64,000 bases of DNA from NCBI GenBank assembly GCA_910589415.1, contig OU342630.1, forward strand, positions 21,981,867 through 22,045,866, read 5' to 3'. Below, piece by piece: positions 19,431 to 29,849 of the stretch. The position numbers and the translations under genes are program-made. This stretch comes from Malachius bipustulatus (lineage: Eukaryota; Arthropoda; Insecta; Coleoptera; Melyridae). Every line of letters begins with the position of its first letter. Position 1 is the first letter of the stretch. The notes under the pieces were generated by a model that searched no databases, was not told where the DNA came from, and saw only the letters and a list, made by a program, of their open reading frames with translations.

Positions 19431-19970
19431 ACATACGTTGGCCGCCCGAGACGAAGGGGGTGCCAATTTTTATAATTTTGTCGTGTGGTGTAGTTTTTAT
19501 TTGGTGCTGTAGTGTCTGTTTTAGCTTTTTGTACTTTTATATTGTGAATCAGATTACCTTTTATTTTATCCTAACTCTATTTTAATTCTATCACGCACTT
19601 GTAACTGTTTGTTGTCATTTTATTTATATTTATACAATGTTTTTATCTTTAGGTGTTTATATGATTTTAAGCCAAGCAACAAGAGTGCTGTGATATTTAT
19701 GTACTGAGCTTTAATCTGTGATAGTAATGAACATCTGTACCTAGTCATTTTAATTATTATGTCTTTTATATTTTTAACTGTGCTAGATGTGTTTTATGTA
19801 TTTCAACTACTGTATAATGTATTATTTTTTAGACTAGGCTAGGTAAATTATTTTCTAAGATTTGTGCAATATATTTAAGCTTTCACATGTTACCATCACC
19901 CCATAGGGGCCAACTATTATATTTATTTAAGGATATATCTCTGTATGCAATAATTTGCTAATAAAGGTTA
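19431..19970 (+). other. E4 3' UTR (B1 type)
   Basis: CCCC/GGGG hairpin 19899-19909, GCAATAATTTGC 19947-19958, and AATAAA at 19960-19965, next to U2. Confidence 0.85.
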
Positions 19971-20118
19971 ATCTGTTCTTATCAGCTTAATATCTGATAC
20001 GCCCCACATGTGGGGCCAGTATATTAATCTTGTTTTTGGAACTGGACAGAGGCTCGGGGCTTGCTCCACCTCCGTCACGGGTCGGCCCGGTATTGCAGTA
20101 CCGCCGGGATTGGCCCAC
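19971..20118 (+). ncRNA. U2: U2 snRNA 3' fragment 5 (partial)
   Basis: 148 bp with A at nt 70. Confidence 0.93.
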
Positions 20119-20342
20119 TTTTAACACCATTAAACAAAAGTGACGTTTTAAATTAATAACACCGTCCAGTTCCTTAAAGAGAAGCGATTTGAAGAAGAAT
20201 ACAACGGGCCAGAAACTCCACGACAAAATTTCGGAGTTTCTGAACTTTCAATACCACGCCCCATAAGACGGACCAGCTACACTTACCTGCAGACCTACGT
20301 GGACCTACCTGCTTCACCAGTGACCAGTGCCAGTCACCAACA
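20119..20342 (+). promoter_or_regulatory. E5 leader with antisense-U2 blocks and hairpin
   Basis: GTCCAGTTCC (20164-20173), GAGAAGCGAT (20179-20188), and hairpin CAGAAACTCC (20210-20219) / GGAGTTTCTG (20233-20242). It has a GTGGACCTACC segment like E7 and E10. Confidence 0.7.
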
Positions 20343-23300
20343 ATGAGCGACCGGGAGGACGACGAAGACGAAGACCAGCAGCAGAACGGTGACGGGGCCG
20401 GCAACTTATCAACGGGCGATAGCGGTGAGTACATATTGAGATATCCGCTATCGGCCTCGTTTCAGTGCTCGGTTTGCATGCCTGTCGAAAGAACTTACAA
20501 ACGACATGGAGATTTATCGAAGCACGTACGCAGATACCATCTTAAAATTATTAAATTTCAATGCCGGGGATGCGACCTGCTTTTCGACACAATAAAGGCA
20601 TGCAAACTCCATCAAAGCCGAGCACTGAATTGTAAGAACCTGGAGGCCTCACCTGCACCCGTGCCCCCGCCCGTTCCACCGGGAGCACTTAGAATGCGCC
20701 GGCCGGCATATCATCGTCGCCGGCCTGGCTCCCCGGAGGTGACCACCACTGCTCCTCCGCATGTTCCCGGCCCGGAGGACGTGAGGTTGCCAGTAGACGA
20801 GCGTCCTCCCGCTTCACCACTGACACCAGCCGAAGAGGGGCTGCCAATCACGATAGTCACGGCGGCCGTCGTCCACCAGCGGCCAGAATCACCCCAGAGG
20901 CGGCGTCTCCGACCACGCGTTCCGGCCGGTGCGCCCCTCGACGACATGGCAGCCCCCGAGTCACCCGATGAAGCCCCCGCATCCCCCGACGCAGCATTCG
21001 GCACGCCACCCGACCATCTGGGTGGCCTCGCCTCGCCACTGGGACCACGGCGACCACAACAGCTCTTCCCGGCACAGCAGCCCGACCAGGATGACATCAT
21101 CGTGGTGCCCTCCCCCGCAGCATCCTCCAGGGCGCCACCACCACCGTTCACCACGCCCCCCGCACCACCAAGGGAGGCCACTGCCCCCACCTCGCCGCCG
21201 GCTGGCCTCCGGAGCGACCTCGTGGAGCCTACCCTTTCTGCTCCAGAGGAAAACCTGCCGGAGGAGAACGCTGGTCAGCGACGGTGGGTGCCACGCTTCC
21301 GGCAGCTCAATAATATCGAGGACTTCGAGACCGCCCTGGAGGAGCTGATGAACACAGTCAGGGAGGCGGCGCGCGGTCGTGGAGATCGGCAGGGAGATGC
21401 ACGGCGGCAGTCACAACAACAGCCGCCGCCGCCCCCACCACAACAGCATCCCCGACCCCAGCGAGAGCCGAACCACCGCGCGCCGCCGGCGAGAGACCAG
21501 CGACGTCGGCGAACACCCCGCTACGACGCCCAGGCGGCGTCGAGAATCCAGAAAATGTACCGCCAGGATAGACCGCGCGCTTTTAGGGAGGTAGCGGAGG
21601 GTAACTCCCCATATTGTAATATCTCGGGCGGCCAATTATATAATCATTTTTTCAGGGTTTACAGCGGCGAGGGAGGAGTCGAAGAGCCAGTGATTTCCAC
21701 CGATGTCCCGGCACCCCAGCCTGTCCCAGTCGACGACCGAGACCCCCTGTCTGCCCCATTTACTCCTGCCGAAGTCTGGGCCCGTCTGCGATTCTGCAGC
21801 AATAACGCCCCCGGCCCAGACGAAATCAGGTACGGAGTGTGGAAATTCGTCGATCCGGGAGCCAGGATTCTGAGCTCCATTTATAACACCGTGCACCGAT
21901 TGGGGCACATACCCAGACAGTGGGGCAGGTCGAAGACGGTGCTCATTTACAAGAAGGGCGATCGGAATGCCGTGGAGAACTGGCGACCGATCGCTCTCAG
22001 CAGCACCATCGCCAAGTTGTACGCCTCCGTACAGGCCCGTCGTTTGGGAGAGTGGGCCGACCGACATGGCAGAATCTCTAAACACCAAAAGGGATTCATG
22101 CCTGTCGACGGCTGTGCGGAACACAACTTTATTCTGCAGGCGGCCATAACAGAGGCCAAACGAACGCGGAGGTCCTGCTACGTGGCGTGGCTGGACCTGA
22201 CCAATGCGTTCGGATCGATCCCGCACAGCACCATTTATCGGTCACTCTCCTGGGCCGGCTTGGCTTCCGCCTCCATCGAACTGGTGCGGAGGCTGTACAC
22301 CAACAACACCACGGCGATACGGTGCAGGGAGGGAACGACGGAGGAAATACCCATCCTATCTGGAGTCCGGCAGGGGTGCCCCCTCTCGCCGATCATCTTT
22401 AACCTGGCCCTTGAGCCGCTCCTGCGGGCGGTCCACTCTTTGGATGTGGGCTGTCCCGTTGCATCGGAGCGTTTCGGCGTCTTGGCATACGCCGATGACC
22501 TTGCGCTTCTCGCCAGGACTCCAGAGGGCCTCCAGACGGCCTTGGACACGGCGTGCCGTCTGGCACGTGCGGCCGGCCTCCGTTTCAACCCCCGAAAATG
22601 TGCCACGCTCCATGTAGATGGTGTCCACAGGGATGCCGCCCCAACCACGTTCCAACTGTCCGGAACGCAATTACGCGCCCTGGACCGGAACGGGGTCTAC
22701 GACCATCTCGGCATCCCCACCGGCGTCCACACAGCCCCGTCGGCCTTGGGAGTTTTGGAGAAAATGTCTGCCTGGACGTCCAGGATTGATGAATCACTCC
22801 TGGCCCCCTGGCAGAAGTTCGACGCCGTTAACACTTTCGTGTTACCTTCGGTATCCTTCCATCTGCGTAACGGCGTCGTTCCCAAGGCCGCCCTCAACGA
22901 CTTCGACAAGACCCTGAAGCGTTGTGGGAAACGGTGGCTGAGCCTCCCGCAGCGAGCGAGCGTCGAGCCGCTTTATATGTCCTGCCGTGCAGGGGGAATG
23001 GGCCTGACTCCGCTGGGCCAACTAGCGGACATATGCGCTGTGGCGCATGGCCATTCCTTGCTCAACTCACCACACCTGGGTGAGTTGTGCCGGCGGATGC
23101 TGCGGGGGGTGGTTAGTCGGAGAATCCGACGACCAGCGGAGCCGAGAGATGTGGCCGGCTTCCTCAACGGGGACATGAGTGGCGACTTCATGAACGAGAC
23201 GACGGACCCCACCAACACCTGGTCCCGTCTCAGAGTCGCCACCAAAAAGCTTAAAACCAAGCTGGGCCTCGGATGGGTTGCAGCCGAGGGAGACGGCGTT

Positions 23301-24131
23301 CAGCTCCAGCTGAACGGGTCGCCGCTAAAGACCGGCGGCGTCGAGACCGCGCTAAGAGCTGCGCTGCGGGAGTTCTTCCGACAGCGACTCTTGGATAAGC
23401 CAGACCAGGGCAAAGTGTTTAGCGTTACCAGCGCCACCACTCCGCCAAACCATTTCATGCGGGGTGGCGCATTTACGCGCTTTGCTGACTGGCGGTTTAT
23501 CCACCGCGCCCGTCTCGGCTGCGTCCCCCTCAATAACGTGGCCAAGCGCTATCGACACCACCGCGCTGGCCACACCGAGGCCTGCAGGCGCTGCGGCTAC
23601 GCGCAGGAAACGTTGCCGCACGTCCTGTGCCATTGTCCCCCGAACTTTAGAGCCGCCACCCTACGTCATGACCCCATTCTCGGGCGCCTGAGCAAGGCTA
23701 TGCGGGTCCCGGCCGGAGCGGAAGTCAGGGTCAATCGGACCGTGCCGGGTTGCGGGGAAAATCTCCGACCCGACCTGGTGGTCCTCGACCCTGTCCAGAA
23801 GCAGGCCATAATTGTTGACGTTACTGTCCCCTTTGAAAACGGTTATGCCGCATTTATTGCGGCTCGCCGCGAGAAGCGGGACAAGTACGCCAACATCGCC
23901 GACCACCTGCGAACCCAGGGTTACCAAGTCCACCTCGACGCTTTCATCGTCGGTGCCCTGGGTGGTTGGGACCCCGCAAATGAGCTTGTGCTCACCCGGC
24001 TTGGTATCGGGTGGCGGTACTCGAGGTTGATGAGGAAGCTTATGGCCTCGGACACCATAAAGTGGAGCAGGGACATGTATGTGGAACATATCACTGGCCG
24101 ACGACAATACCCGGAGCCGCAGGGGGTGTAG
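20343..24131 (+). CDS. Zinc-finger / RT / RLE protein, intact (subfamily B)
   Basis: A 1262-aa protein from ATG 20343 with YADD at 716-719. All cysteine/histidine ligands and RLE acidic residues are kept. Private changes are RHDPILG for RHDAILG just after the CCHC knuckle, RRRTPRY before the RIQKMY segment, and EVTTTAPP in the linker. The middle of the ORF shares LASASIELV with E4, while the N-terminal NGD tract matches E3, so this copy also looks like a patchwork of its neighbours. Confidence 0.93.
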   Translation: MSDREDDEDEDQQQNGDGAGNLSTGDSGEYILRYPLSASFQCSVCMPVERTYKRHGDLSKHVRRYHLKIIKFQCRGCDLLFDTIKACKLHQSRALNCKNLEASPAPVPPPVPPGALRMRRPAYHRRRPGSPEVTTTAPPHVPGPEDVRLPVDERPPASPLTPAEEGLPITIVTAAVVHQRPESPQRRRLRPRVPAGAPLDDMAAPESPDEAPASPDAAFGTPPDHLGGLASPLGPRRPQQLFPAQQPDQDDIIVVPSPAASSRAPPPPFTTPPAPPREATAPTSPPAGLRSDLVEPTLSAPEENLPEENAGQRRWVPRFRQLNNIEDFETALEELMNTVREAARGRGDRQGDARRQSQQQPPPPPPQQHPRPQREPNHRAPPARDQRRRRTPRYDAQAASRIQKMYRQDRPRAFREVAEGNSPYCNISGGQLYNHFFRVYSGEGGVEEPVISTDVPAPQPVPVDDRDPLSAPFTPAEVWARLRFCSNNAPGPDEIRYGVWKFVDPGARILSSIYNTVHRLGHIPRQWGRSKTVLIYKKGDRNAVENWRPIALSSTIAKLYASVQARRLGEWADRHGRISKHQKGFMPVDGCAEHNFILQAAITEAKRTRRSCYVAWLDLTNAFGSIPHSTIYRSLSWAGLASASIELVRRLYTNNTTAIRCREGTTEEIPILSGVRQGCPLSPIIFNLALEPLLRAVHSLDVGCPVASERFGVLAYADDLALLARTPEGLQTALDTACRLARAAGLRFNPRKCATLHVDGVHRDAAPTTFQLSGTQLRALDRNGVYDHLGIPTGVHTAPSALGVLEKMSAWTSRIDESLLAPWQKFDAVNTFVLPSVSFHLRNGVVPKAALNDFDKTLKRCGKRWLSLPQRASVEPLYMSCRAGGMGLTPLGQLADICAVAHGHSLLNSPHLGELCRRMLRGVVSRRIRRPAEPRDVAGFLNGDMSGDFMNETTDPTNTWSRLRVATKKLKTKLGLGWVAAEGDGVQLQLNGSPLKTGGVETALRAALREFFRQRLLDKPDQGKVFSVTSATTPPNHFMRGGAFTRFADWRFIHRARLGCVPLNNVAKRYRHHRAGHTEACRRCGYAQETLPHVLCHCPPNFRAATLRHDPILGRLSKAMRVPAGAEVRVNRTVPGCGENLRPDLVVLDPVQKQAIIVDVTVPFENGYAAFIAARREKRDKYANIADHLRTQGYQVHLDAFIVGALGGWDPANELVLTRLGIGWRYSRLMRKLMASDTIKWSRDMYVEHITGRRQYPEPQGV

Positions 24132-24671
24132 ACATACGTTGGCCGCCCGAGACGAAGGGGGTGCCAATTTTTATAATTTTGTCGTGTGGTGTAGTTTTTA
24201 TTTGGTGCTGTAGTGTCTGTTTTAGCTTTTTGTACTTTTATATTGTGAATCAGATTACCTTTTATTTTATCCTAACTCTATTTTAATTCTATCACGCACT
24301 TGTAACTGTTTGTTGTCATTTTATTTATATTTATACAATGTTTTTATCTTTAGGTGTTTATATGATTTTAAGCCAAGCAACAAGAGTGCTGTGATATTTA
24401 TGTACTGAGCTTTAATCTGTGATAGTAATGAACATCTGTACCTAGTCATTTTAATTATTATGTCTTTTATATTTTTAACTGTGCTAGATGTGTTTTATGT
24501 ATTTTAACTACTGTATAATGTATTATTTTTTAGACTAGGCTAGGTAAATTATTTTCTAAGATTTGTGCAATATATTTAAGCTTTCACATGGTACCATCAC
24601 CCCATAGGGGCCAACTATTATATTTATTTAAGGATATATCTCTGTATGCAATAATTTGCTAATAAAGGTTA
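24132..24671 (+). other. E5 3' UTR (B1 type)
   Basis: CCCC/GGGG hairpin 24600-24610, GCAATAATTTGC 24648-24659, and AATAAA at 24661-24666. Confidence 0.85.
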
Positions 24672-24819
24672 ATCTGTTCTTATCAGCTTAATATCTGATA
24701 CGCCCCACATGTGGGGCCAGTATATTAATCTTGTTTTTGGGACTGGACAGAGGCTCGGGGCTTGCTCCACCTCCGTCACGGGTCGGCCCGGTATTGCAGT
24801 ACCGCCGGGATTGGCCCAC
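24672..24819 (+). ncRNA. U2: U2 snRNA 3' fragment 6 (partial)
   Basis: 148 bp with G at nt 70. Confidence 0.93.
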
Positions 24820-25047
24820 TTTTACCGCCAACAAACAAAAGTGACGTTTTATATTAGAAACACCGTCCAGTTCCTTAAAGAGAAGCGATTTTACAAGTGT
24901 GAGCTACTACAGTGCTGAAACTCCAGGTAACATTCGGAGTTTCAGTGAAATTCGGTGTTTAGTGAGTGAGGACCCCGTTCCGGCATCTACACCAGACTAC
25001 CGACGACCCCCGGACGGCACCTACACCTACGCCAGTTACCGACGACC
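24820..25047 (+). promoter_or_regulatory. E6 leader with antisense-U2 blocks and hairpin
   Basis: GTCCAGTTCC (24865-24874), GAGAAGCGAT (24880-24889), and hairpin CTGAAACTCC (24915-24924) / GGAGTTTCAG (24936-24945). The second base pair is T-A where subfamily B has A-T. Confidence 0.7.
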
Positions 25048-28000
25048 ATGAGTGACGAAGAGGACCAGCGGCAAGGGACCGATAACGACGGAGCCGGCGG
25101 CGGAGATAACCAGTACGTATTGCGATATCCTTTGACCGAATCGTTTCAATGCTCGGTTTGCATGCCAGTGGAAAGAACCTATCGGCGACACGGTGATTTA
25201 TCAAAACACGTTCGCCGATATCACTTGAAACAGATTATCTTCCAATGTCGGGGCTGCAATGCGAAATTTGAAACAATCAAGGCATGCAAATTCCACCAAA
25301 ACCGAGCATTGCTGTGTAAAAACTTGAAGGCCTCTTCGCCGCCGCCGCTCCCATCCATTCCACCTGGAGCGCTTCGAATGCAAAGACCGGCATATCATCG
25401 CCGCCCGCCTGCCTCCGCGGAACCTGAAAACAACGGCGCCGCCCCTCAGCATGTACACAGCCCTGAGGTGAACCTGAGAATACCTGAGGAGCAGCCCGGA
25501 ACCCCTCAGTCGCCGGTGACGCCTCTGGAACGGCTCGCGCCGACAACCGTGGTCACGGTGGCCGATATACACAATGCGGATCCACCTGAGCGGCCGATCG
25601 AGTTACCGCCACCCGGCAGACGCCAGCTTCGCCCACGAACTGCGACCGGCATAGCACGGTTAGACTCAATATCCGTCGACCCGACCGAAGGCCCGGAGAC
25701 GCCCGTCGCTACCCCGTCGCCGCCGCCGCGGCGACATCAAGATCGGCAGAGTCCCCCATCCCCGGAAATGGAATTCGGAACACCACCTGCCGGCTCCCCG
25801 ACGCCATCTCTCCACTTGGAGGGATCACCCCAACTACAGCCCAACCGGCGACCCGTGCCTGAGGTGGTGACCAGCCGCCCCGTGCCCCCTGCATCATCAA
25901 GGGAAGAGATTGCCCCCACTCCTCCGCCACCTAGCCCCCAGAATGACCCAGTGGAGCCTGTTCCTCCGGACTCCACCGCACCGCCCCCTCAGGTAGACCC
26001 CGTTGAGCCAACCCTACTTGCTGACGGGGCCACTGCTCCAGAGGAAAACGCCAACCAGAGGCGGTGGGTACCCCGCTTCCTGCAGGTGAGCGGCATCGAG
26101 GAGCTCGAGGCCGCCCTGGAGGAGCTGACTGACAGCATCAGGGAAGTGGCGCGTCGTCGCGGAGAACGGCAGAGAGGCGGGGGGCCTTCACAACGGTATC
26201 AGCCCCCGCCACAGCGACAGGGACCCCCGCCACCACCGAGGGAACAACATCGCCCCGCACCGCCGGCGAGACACCAACAACGCCGGCGGGGCCCTCGCTA
26301 CGACGCTCAGGCGGCGTCTAGGATACAAAAAATCTACCGCCAGGACCGACAGCGAGCATTCAGGGAAGTGGTGGGGAATGCTTCCCCTTTCTGTGATATA
26401 GATAAGAACTTAATTTTTAATTATTTTTCTAGGGTGTACAGCTGCCGGGAGCGGGCCACCACCACGATCCCGGAGGACGTCCCCGCGCCCGAGCTCGCCC
26501 CCGATGACGACCGCGACCCACTCTCCACCCCCTTTACACCCGACGAGGTCTGGGTGCGCCTGCGGCTTTGCAGCAATAACGCGCCCGGCCCGGATGAAAT
26601 TAGATACGGCTCGTGGAGGTACTTCGACCCCGGTGCAAGGATTCTCAGCGCAGTGTTCAACACGGTGCGACGCCTTGCACACGTCCCGAAAAAATGGGGG
26701 GAGTCGAGGACCGTCCTTATACATAAAAAGGGCGACCGCGAGTCCGTCGATAACTGGCGCCCCATAGCACTGAGCAATACCATCGCCAAGCTCTATGCCT
26801 CAGTGCTGGCGCGCCGCTTGGGAGAGTGGGCCGATAGGAACCACCTCGTGTCGGATGCCCAGAAAGGCTTTATGCCCGTCGATGGGTGCTCCGAGCACAA
26901 CTTCGTCCTTCAGAGCGCTATCGTTGAGGCGAAGCGGTCAAGAAAATCGTGCTGCATCGCCTGGCTGGACCTATCCAACGCCTTCGGGTCCGTCCCCCAT
27001 TCTACTATCTTTGAGACCCTATCTTGGGCCGGTCTCGCCCCCGCGTCTGTCAATATTATACGGATGCTTTATGAGGGGACTACGACGGCGATAAGATGCA
27101 GCACGGGGTTCACTAACCCCATCCCCATTCGGGCAGGAGTGAGACAGGGCTGTCCCCTGTCACCCATCATTTTCAACTTGACCTTGGAGCCGGCTACTGC
27201 GCACCATCCAGTCCCTTGACTTGGGCTGCCCAGTGGCCTTCAAACGGTTCGGAGTCCTGGCATACGCCGACGATCTGGCCCTCCTGTCCCGATCCCCCCA
27301 ACAACTACAGACCGCTCTGGATGCCGCCCACCGACTGGCCACCGCAGCCGGGCTGAAATTCAATGCGAGCAAGTGTGCGACCCTACATGTCGACGGCGCA
27401 AACAGGGATGCGGCGCCCTCACAATTCTACATATCCGGGACTCAGTTAAGAGCCCTGGATCGGGAGGGCGCCTATGAACACCTGGGCATACCCACCGGGC
27501 TCTACACTGCCCACTCGGCCTTGGGGGCCATAGATAAGATGTCTGCCTGGACCAGCAGAGTCGATCAATCTCTCCTGGCTCCATGGCAGAAATTTGACGC
27601 CGTGAACACATTTATACTCCCGACGGTATCCTTTCATCTCCGAAACGGCGTCGTCCCCAAGGCAAATTTAAATAACTTTGATAAAGAACTTAAGCGCTGC
27701 GGGAAGAGGTGGTTAAGCCTGCCCCAACGCGCAAGTGTAGAGCCCCTTTACATGGACTGCCGAACCGGGGGCATGGGTCTCATGCCCCTCGGACAGCTCG
27801 CTGACATCTGTGCCGTCGCGCATGGCCATGCTTTGCTCGCGTCTCCCAATCTAGGGGAACTGTGCCGGCGCATGCTCCTGGGCGTCGTGTCGAGGAGGAT
27901 ACGACGACCGGCTGGGCCGGGCGACGTGGCCAAATATTTAAATGGGGAGATGGGCGGTGTATTCGCTAATGAGACAACGGACCCGACGAACACCTGGTCC

Positions 28001-28897
28001 CGGCTCAGGGTCTCCACCAAGCGCCTGAAAACCAAAATGGGCCTTGGTTGGGTGGCGACCGAGAGGGGCGACGTTCAATTACATCTGAACGAGTCCCCCC
28101 TAAAGACCGGAAGCGTCGAGACCGCATTGAGGGCTGCGCTCCGGGAATTTCACCGGCAGCGGCTCTTGGACAAGCCTGACCAGGGCAAGGTGTACAGCGT
28201 TACTAGCGCCACCACTCCGCCGAACCACTTCATGCGGGGTGGCGCATTCACACGCTTTGCCGACTGGCGGTTTGTCCATCGCGCTCGTCTCGGCTGCGTG
28301 CCGCTTAATAGCGTGGCCAAGCGCTATCGTCACCAGCGCTCTGGCCATAGCGATAAATGCAGACGCTGCGGCTACGCCCAGGAGACCCTGCCCCACGTCT
28401 TATGCCACTGCCCTCCCCACTTGCGAGCCGCCACCCTACGCCATGACAACATCCTGCGAAGGCTGACCACGGCCATGCGGGTCCCTGCCAGAGCCGAAGT
28501 CAGGGTCAACCAGACCGTGCCCGGTTGCGGAGAAAACCTCCGACCCGACCTGGTGGTTCTGGACCCTGACGAAAAGCAAGCGCTGTTGATCGACGTTACT
28601 GTTCCCTTCGAGAACCGGTACGCTGCATTTATTGCAGCTCGCCGGGAGAAGAGGGACAAGTACGCCGGGATCGCGGAACATCTGCGAACCCAGGGCTACC
28701 AAGTATTTCTCGATGCCTTCATCGTCGGTGCCCTGGGAGGCTGGGACCCTGCAAATGACCTGGTGCTCAGCAAACTGAAAATAGGGTGGCGCTATTCCAG
28801 GCTTATGAAAAAGTTAATTGCTTCAGACACCATCCGATGGAGCCGCGACATCTATGTCGAACACGTCACTGGCCACCGGCAATACCAGGAGTCGTGA
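25048..28897 (+). pseudogene. RLE retrotransposon ORF with +1 frameshift (subfamily C mosaic)
   Basis: The first frame runs from ATG 25048 to a stop at 27219 and encodes fingers (C35, C38, H54, H59; C67, C70, H83, C90), linker and RT through motif B. One extra G near 27192 (GAGCCGGCTACTG against GAGCCGCTACTG in E11) shifts the frame. YADD, thumb, CCHC and RLE continue in the next frame to TGA 28895-28897. RT is therefore split between motif B and YADD. The N-terminal 310 or so residues are unlike those of E11 and E12. A sequencing indel is a possible alternative explanation. Confidence 0.9.
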
Positions 28898-29465
28898 TGC
28901 CTGCGGGGTGTGTTGATGGTGCGCTCCTGGTACTTCGGACTTGGGTCGTCCACTAGGGTTCCTCCTTTTTATTGTATATTTATTCTTTATATATTTTTAA
29001 TTGTGTATTTTATGAATTTTATTGACTCACTATGTGTTTCAGATTAACTGCACCTGCTGTACCTTTTATCTATACAATGTATATATCCGGCATTTTATAG
29101 TTATTTATTTATTTTTATATTTTATCTTAATAAAGAAAACCCACGACCCTCTACATCGTTAAAAATAACTAATGCTGTGATATTAATAATTGTGATATGT
29201 ACTTAACTCTGTGATATATTTTTTAACATCTTTCATCTAGCTTTACTGTTTTTAATTATATGTCTTTTTAATATTTTAACTGTAATGTATTTTATTCTAT
29301 GTACTTTTATATTATATTTATATGTTGGACTAGGCTAGGTGAAGTATTTGAGTGTGTGATAGTAACTAATAAGATTGTAATAACATCCCCCTTATGGGCC
29401 CAATATTATTGTTAATTATTATTTAAGGATTCTATTATGTATGCAGTATCTGCTAATAAAGGTTA
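28898..29465 (+). other. E6 3' UTR (C type)
   Basis: CCC/GGG hairpin 29389-29398, GCAG/CTGC hairpin 29443-29453, and AATAAA at 29455-29460. An extra AATAAA lies near 29128-29135 in the middle of the UTR, followed by GAAAACCC. Confidence 0.85.
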
Positions 29466-29613
29466 ATCTGTTCTTATCAGCTTAATATCTGATACGCCCC
29501 ACATGTGGGGCCAGTATATTAATCTTGTTTTTGGAACTGGACAGAGGCTCGGGGCTTGCTCCACCTCCGTCACGGGTCGGCCCGGTATTGCAGTACCGCC
29601 GGGATTGGCCCAC
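29466..29613 (+). ncRNA. U2: U2 snRNA 3' fragment 7 (partial)
   Basis: 148 bp with A at nt 70. Confidence 0.93.
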
Positions 29614-29849
29614 TTTTAACACCATCAAACAAAAGTGACGTCTTATAATAGTAACACCGTCCAGTTCCATAAAAGAGAAGCGATTTGAAGAAGTATACAA
29701 CGGGCCAGAAACTCCACGACAAAATTCGGAGTTTCTGAATTTTCCATACCACGCCCCATAAGACGGACCAGCTGCACTTACCTGCAGAGTGCAGACCTAC
29801 GTGGACCTATACCTACTTCACCGGTGACCAGTGCCAGCCAACAACAACA
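29614..29849 (+). promoter_or_regulatory. E7 leader with antisense-U2 blocks and hairpin
   Basis: GTCCAGTTCCATAAAA (29659-29674) extends the antisense match toward the U2 Sm site. GAGAAGCGAT lies at 29675-29684. Hairpin CAGAAACTCC (29706-29715) / GGAGTTTCTG (29728-29737). Longest leader in the window. Confidence 0.7.

Larger units (their letters stand above)
15423..19970 (+). mobile_element. E4, subfamily B1 retrotransposon, full length
   Basis: Complete unit. It shares its leader with E2 and its 3' UTR with E2, E3 and E5. Confidence 0.93.
20119..24671 (+). mobile_element. E5, subfamily B1 retrotransposon, full length
   Basis: Complete unit with intact ORF, the last of four consecutive B1 copies. 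Confidence 0.93.
24820..29465 (+). mobile_element. E6, subfamily C mosaic retrotransposon, frameshifted
   Basis: Longest unit in the window. The 5' third is diverged from every other copy. From about 25985 onward it is nearly identical to E11 and E12, including the 3' UTR. Confidence 0.92.

Noticed and set aside
28440..28660. APE-type endonuclease, RNase H or ULP1-type protease domains
   Set aside because: No matching motifs are seen. The C-terminus shows the CCHC plus RPD...VDVTVP pattern of an RLE in every copy.
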